Source: JAVVPO01 sp036655715
Lineage (GTDB): Bacteria; Bacillota; Clostridia; Lachnospirales; Cellulosilyticaceae
Direction: 5' to 3'
DNA: 64,000 bases
Assembly: GCA_036655715.1 (NCBI GenBank)
Contig: JAVVPO010000001.1
Coordinates: 65,224-129,223 of the forward strand
In this document: one piece after another, positions 60,951 through 64,000 of the stretch
Layout of the letters: each line of letters begins with the position of its first letter
Numbering within the stretch: position 1 is the stretch's first letter
Translations under genes and position numbers: made by a program
The notes under the pieces: generated by a model
What the model was told of the DNA's origin: nothing
Seen by the model: only the letters and a program-made list of their open reading frames with translations
Database searches by the model: none

Positions 60951-62048
60951 CTATTTAAAATCTGTTTCAGTCCATCCATCTCTGGCTAACATAGACTGTA
61001 ACACTTCTGCATCTGTGGTCACATCAAAAGCTGCTTCTTGGTATAGGTCATCTAAAAAATGTTCAAAAGCTTCATTGATGGTATCTAGTGTTTCCTCAAT
61101 TTCTGCTTTTGCAGTAGTAATATTTTCTCCTTGAATATCTACCCTTTCAAATTCACGATACGCATTAACAAGCTTTAATGTCGTAGGTAGATAATACTCC
61201 ATAAACTTCTTCATATCACTGGTGTATTTAGGATTTCTTTCTACTGAATCAAAAATTTTAATAATAATTGTTTCTAAACGCCTAAGCTTAGCACTAATAA
61301 TCTCGCCTGGAATCTCTTCATTCACTTCCCTAAGAGCCTTTATATACTCTAGTCCTTCCTTCATTAAAGGGGATACTTTAGAAGATGAGGTTTCTTTCTC
61401 TTTGCGGTATTTCATGGCATTTTGGTCTACTAAATACTCTCTGTATTGCTCTTTATCCAGAATTAAGCGGTTTTCCTTTTCATCTAAATAAGCCTCAGGT
61501 AACATACCATGACGAATCATTTTTCTTAGATCCTTCACTACAAATCTTCGTGATCTGCCTACATACTCCGCTAACTCTTTAGTTGAGCAGTACATTCTAC
61601 CATTCACTTCAGAAGTATACCTCTTTAGTCTTTTTAATTGGGAGCGAATAGCATTACCCTTCCCTAGCATAACTGAAAAAACAACAAACAACCCTGCTAT
61701 CCCCAAGAACAAAGGGGTTGTAATAGCTCCTGTTAAACCAGTTACTACTCCTACAATAAAAAGTACCAATAGTAATGCACTTGTAATGCCAATCCCAATA
61801 CTTCCAAAAACAGTATATAAAGTTCCTGATACCTTTCCTACGGGATTAACCTTAATCTTACGAATGGGTGGGTTTTTCACAAATTGAGCCCTAGCAGTAT
61901 TTTTCAATTGTTTTCTAACTTCTTCAAGCGCACCATTAACTGTACTAGAAATATCCCGATTTAGTTGCTTAAAATCTGTAGAATCAATAATCTCTTTAGT
62001 AACATTTTTAATTTGTTCACCTATGTCTAAAAAATCTTTATTATTCAT
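60951..62048 (-). CDS. xpaC: XpaC-like (5-bromo-4-chloroindolyl phosphate hydrolysis family) membrane protein with a winged-helix-like segment
   Basis: A 365-residue protein. Residues about 1-60 are polar, two membrane helices lie at 78-125, and a compact segment follows near 150-200 (MYCSTKELAEYVGRSRRFVVKDLRKMIRHG, then LPEAYLDEKENRLIL) that looks like a helix-turn-helix. The C-terminal half is helical (the XpaC core: LEYIKALREVNEEI, YYLPTTLKLVNAYREF). The hydrolysis name comes from an old screen and no catalytic motif is seen. It is the first gene of the pair with telA. Confidence 0.87.
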   Translation of the reverse strand: MNNKDFLDIGEQIKNVTKEIIDSTDFKQLNRDISSTVNGALEEVRKQLKNTARAQFVKNPPIRKIKVNPVGKVSGTLYTVFGSIGIGITSALLLVLFIVGVVTGLTGAITTPLFLGIAGLFVVFSVMLGKGNAIRSQLKRLKRYTSEVNGRMYCSTKELAEYVGRSRRFVVKDLRKMIRHGMLPEAYLDEKENRLILDKEQYREYLVDQNAMKYRKEKETSSSKVSPLMKEGLEYIKALREVNEEIPGEIISAKLRRLETIIIKIFDSVERNPKYTSDMKKFMEYYLPTTLKLVNAYREFERVDIQGENITTAKAEIEETLDTINEAFEHFLDDLYQEAAFDVTTDAEVLQSMLARDGWTETDFK

Positions 62049-63036
62049 TATAATAGAACCTTCCCTTACATTTACCGACTATTCTTTGCCTATTAAGCAT
62101 ATCATAAATTCTTTAAATTTACAATTTTAAACCACTTTACTCTCTCTTTCAAATTACTTGATATTCCCAAATCTTAGATGGTTTTACTTCATATTCATCT
62201 ACTAGTTATTTCATCCAATACTCTATCTTCATCTTTTAGACACTATAGCCTCTTTGGTCTTTTGTAAACCTTTTATAGTTTTGTGACTTTAATCTATGCA
62301 CATTTCAGGTTGATAAAGTGAATTTCTAGGCATCACTAGAAATTTAACTTCTTAATTTATAGCGTAATCCTCTTGAATTAACTTGTGTTTTTGCTTTAAT
62401 TTAGAGTTTTATTTTTGGGCTATAATGCTATTGCACTCATTCTGCCGTTTGGTGTATAACTAGATTATCAAGTTTTCACCAATATAAAAGTACGATGTGA
62501 ATTACTCATTCTAGATAGGTATTTTACACTGTACCACTAAGTATAAGTTTAAAAAATTTCAGTTTCCCCCTTCTGAAAGTAGATGAACTTATGCACTTAG
62601 GAACCGAATATACTCATTGTGGCAACGGGTATATTGGGAATATTTCATTCGTTGACATTTTTATAAGCCATGCTTAATGATAGTTACTATTTAACCTATA
62701 AAGGTGAGATGCAGGCACGCTTACTAGCTGCTCTATTTTATCCCTACTGTTATATTTTCTATATCATGAGGCAGTGACTTCTTGCTTTTGTCAATGAATT
62801 AACTTTGCCACAAACGATAAGCTAGCCTATGTGTGCCTATGTTTTACAAGGGGGAGGCATCCTTAGGCTAGCTTATTGTGTTTATCTATACACAAAAGCA
62901 GCGGAAACTATATTTTCAATAGTTTCTACTGCTTTTTTTTGTTGCTTATCAACCTTATTTCTTCAATATCTACCTACAAGATCTTGTCTATATACATTTT
63001 TTCTTGCAATATTGGCAAATGACTCAGGTGCTGAAG
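62049..63036. other. about 990 bases without a gene, containing two strong hairpins
   Basis: No credible coding frame is found on either strand. A perfect 13-bp stem ATAAGCTAGCCTA / TAGGCTAGCTTAT spans 62817-62875, with an inner TGCCT/AGGCA helix. A terminator with AGCAG..GAAACTAT / ATAGTTTC..CTGCT and a T8 run spans 62897-62940. The second probably ends the exporter transcript or a lost + strand gene. A short minus-strand stretch near 62175-62265 faintly recalls a transposase helix-turn-helix but contains stops. Confidence 0.6.
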
Positions 63037-63801
63037 TTATACCATTTTATATAATCTCATTGCAAAAGTATAAGCTACAACTGATATTACTATACACCAA
63101 GTAAGAGCAATCCAAATATTATTTCCTACAGGCTGACTTGCTAATAAGTTACGAATAGCTTCAACTATAGGAGTCACTGGTTGATTTTCTGCAAAAGCTC
63201 TTACTACTGATGGCATTGTCTCAGTTGGTACAAAAGCAGAACTTATAAATGGTAAAAATATTATTGGATATGAAAATGCTCCTGCTCCATCTGGAGTTTT
63301 AGCAGCCAAACCTGCAATTACTGCAATCCAAGTTAAAGCTAGTGTAAAAATCCCTAAAATTCCGAATACCGCTAACCATTCTAATATTCCTGCTGAAGAA
63401 CGGAAGCCCATTAGTAAAGCTACAACAATAATAACTACAACTGAAATTCCATTAGAAATAATTGAAGTTAACACATGTCCCCATAAGACAGCAGAACGTG
63501 ATATGGGCATAGCGTGGAAACGCTCAAATATTCCTCTTTGTTTATCAGTAAATAATCTATATGCAACATAAGCTATTCCACTCCCAATTGTCATTAACAT
63601 TATCCCTGGTAATAAGTAATCAATATACTTTGCTGTACCTGTTTGAATTGCCCCTCCAAATACATAAACAAATAGTAGCATAATTGCTATTGGTGTAATA
63701 CTAACTGTAATAATTGTATCCATACTCCTGAAAATATGTTTCATTGAGCGACCAAACATGACACCCATATCTTTTAAAAAATATTTATTAGTAGATTCCA
63801 T
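63037..63801 (-). CDS. ABC-2 type transporter permease (DrrB-like)
   Basis: A 254-residue permease with six membrane helices and the ABC-2 motif LFTDKQRGIFERFHAMPISRSAVLWGHVLTS near 85-110. The later segment PIIFLPFISSAFVPTETMPSVVRAFAENQPVTPIVEAIRNL is characteristic of DrrB-type drug or lipid exporters. It starts one base after the stop codon of the ATPase gene (TAA next to ATG), so the two are translationally coupled. Confidence 0.93.
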   Translation of the reverse strand: MESTNKYFLKDMGVMFGRSMKHIFRSMDTIITVSITPIAIMLLFVYVFGGAIQTGTAKYIDYLLPGIMLMTIGSGIAYVAYRLFTDKQRGIFERFHAMPISRSAVLWGHVLTSIISNGISVVVIIVVALLMGFRSSAGILEWLAVFGILGIFTLALTWIAVIAGLAAKTPDGAGAFSYPIIFLPFISSAFVPTETMPSVVRAFAENQPVTPIVEAIRNLLASQPVGNNIWIALTWCIVISVVAYTFAMRLYKMV

Positions 63802-64000
63802 TTATTTATCCTCCTTTTTGCCAATAATAGTTAAGAATATTTCTTCTAAGGTAGCTTGTTTTTCCACATATTCTACTTTTGCTGGTGGAAATAACTTTTT
63901 TAATCCTTCTAAGGTATCTAAAGCAATTATTTTACCCTCATGAAGAATAGCTATTTTATCTGCAAGCTGTTCTGCTTCTTCTAAATATTGTGTTGTTAAA
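63802..64000 (-). CDS. ABC transporter ATP-binding protein, C-terminal part (truncated by window edge)
   Basis: The last 65 residues are LTTQYLEEAEQLADKIAILHEGKIIALDTLEGLKK, with the H-loop region shortly before, then a short DrrA-type tail. LEEAEQLADKIAI is typical of DrrA/CcmA-like ATPases that pair with ABC-2 permeases. GGAGG lies in its last codons and serves as the ribosome site of the permease gene. The Walker motifs lie outside the window. Confidence 0.9.
   Translation of the reverse strand, partial: LTTQYLEEAEQLADKIAILHEGKIIALDTLEGLKKLFPPAKVEYVEKQATLEEIFLTIIGKKEDK

Noticed and set aside
62175..62265. Transposase OrfA remnant
   Set aside because: Only a faint helix-turn-helix resemblance with several stops and no inverted repeats or target duplication visible.
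62829..63104. 91-residue + strand open frame
   Set aside because: It runs through two hairpins and the antisense of the permease gene end, has no ribosome site and no family similarity.
1..64000. CRISPR arrays, rRNA and tRNA genes, prophage or intact insertion sequences
   Set aside because: No regularly spaced repeats, no recognisable tRNA/rRNA sequence, no phage structural genes and no intact transposase were seen on either strand.

Overview
The window is about 64 kb of a low-GC, spore-forming Firmicute genome. Evidence for this includes the GerW-type germination protein, a T-box leader, a PyrR attenuator, AspD, Rae1-like and XpaC/TelA genes, and consensus TTGACA/TATAAT promoters. The protein sequences look like Clostridia of the Lachnospirales, and a Cellulosilyticum/Epulopiscium-type relative is my best guess, by inference only. 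The sequence is a scaffold with four runs of 100 N. Two of these (1581 and 18795) are flanked by identical 55-bp and 44-bp sequence, so they are unmerged contig overlaps. The other two (21318 and 34852) hide real missing sequence.

Layout: 1-6 kb holds the ychF 3' end, a gerW/DUF2953 pair, an MscS channel, an L,D-transpeptidase and a ferredoxin. 6-10 kb holds an MFS carrier, a HAD phosphatase and an HNH nuclease. 10-11.5 kb holds a DAACS carrier behind a textbook PyrR attenuator. 12-15.7 kb holds rnhA, mrp, aspD and a BFD-like protein. 15.9-19.6 kb is a decaying carbohydrate locus (truncated permease, DUF4838 protein, GH2 beta-galactosidase remnant). 20-31.7 kb holds housekeeping enzymes mixed with wrecked genes (argS behind an intact promoter and T-box, an MCP tail, ybaK, a DHHW-like gene). 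32-42.9 kb holds DegV, RNA methyltransferases, a [FeFe]-hydrogenase remnant, SGNH, an HPr-like protein, pyruvate kinase, a membrane-anchored lysozyme-like protein, ferredoxin and a pentapeptide-repeat protein. 43-49.4 kb is a maltodextrin-type locus (ABC importer, malQ, dead glgP, LacI regulator) with matching operator palindromes. 49.6-58 kb is rich in translation genes: Dus, an EF-G/TetM-like GTPase fused to a Rae1-like ribonuclease, an RsmH paralogue, and an ABC-F protein behind an attenuator. 58-64 kb holds a DEAD helicase, TelA/XpaC and a DrrAB-like exporter.

Two themes stand out. First, at least nine genes are broken, most by internal deletions that keep both ends, so the genome is being eroded or the assembly has collapsed segments. 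Second, several regulatory or fusion arrangements deserve follow-up: PyrR control of a dicarboxylate-type carrier (possible orotate or pyrimidine-precursor uptake), a translational GTPase covalently joined to an A-site mRNA endonuclease, an attenuated ABC-F gene, and a T-box whose hand-folded specifier does not look like arginine although it precedes argS.
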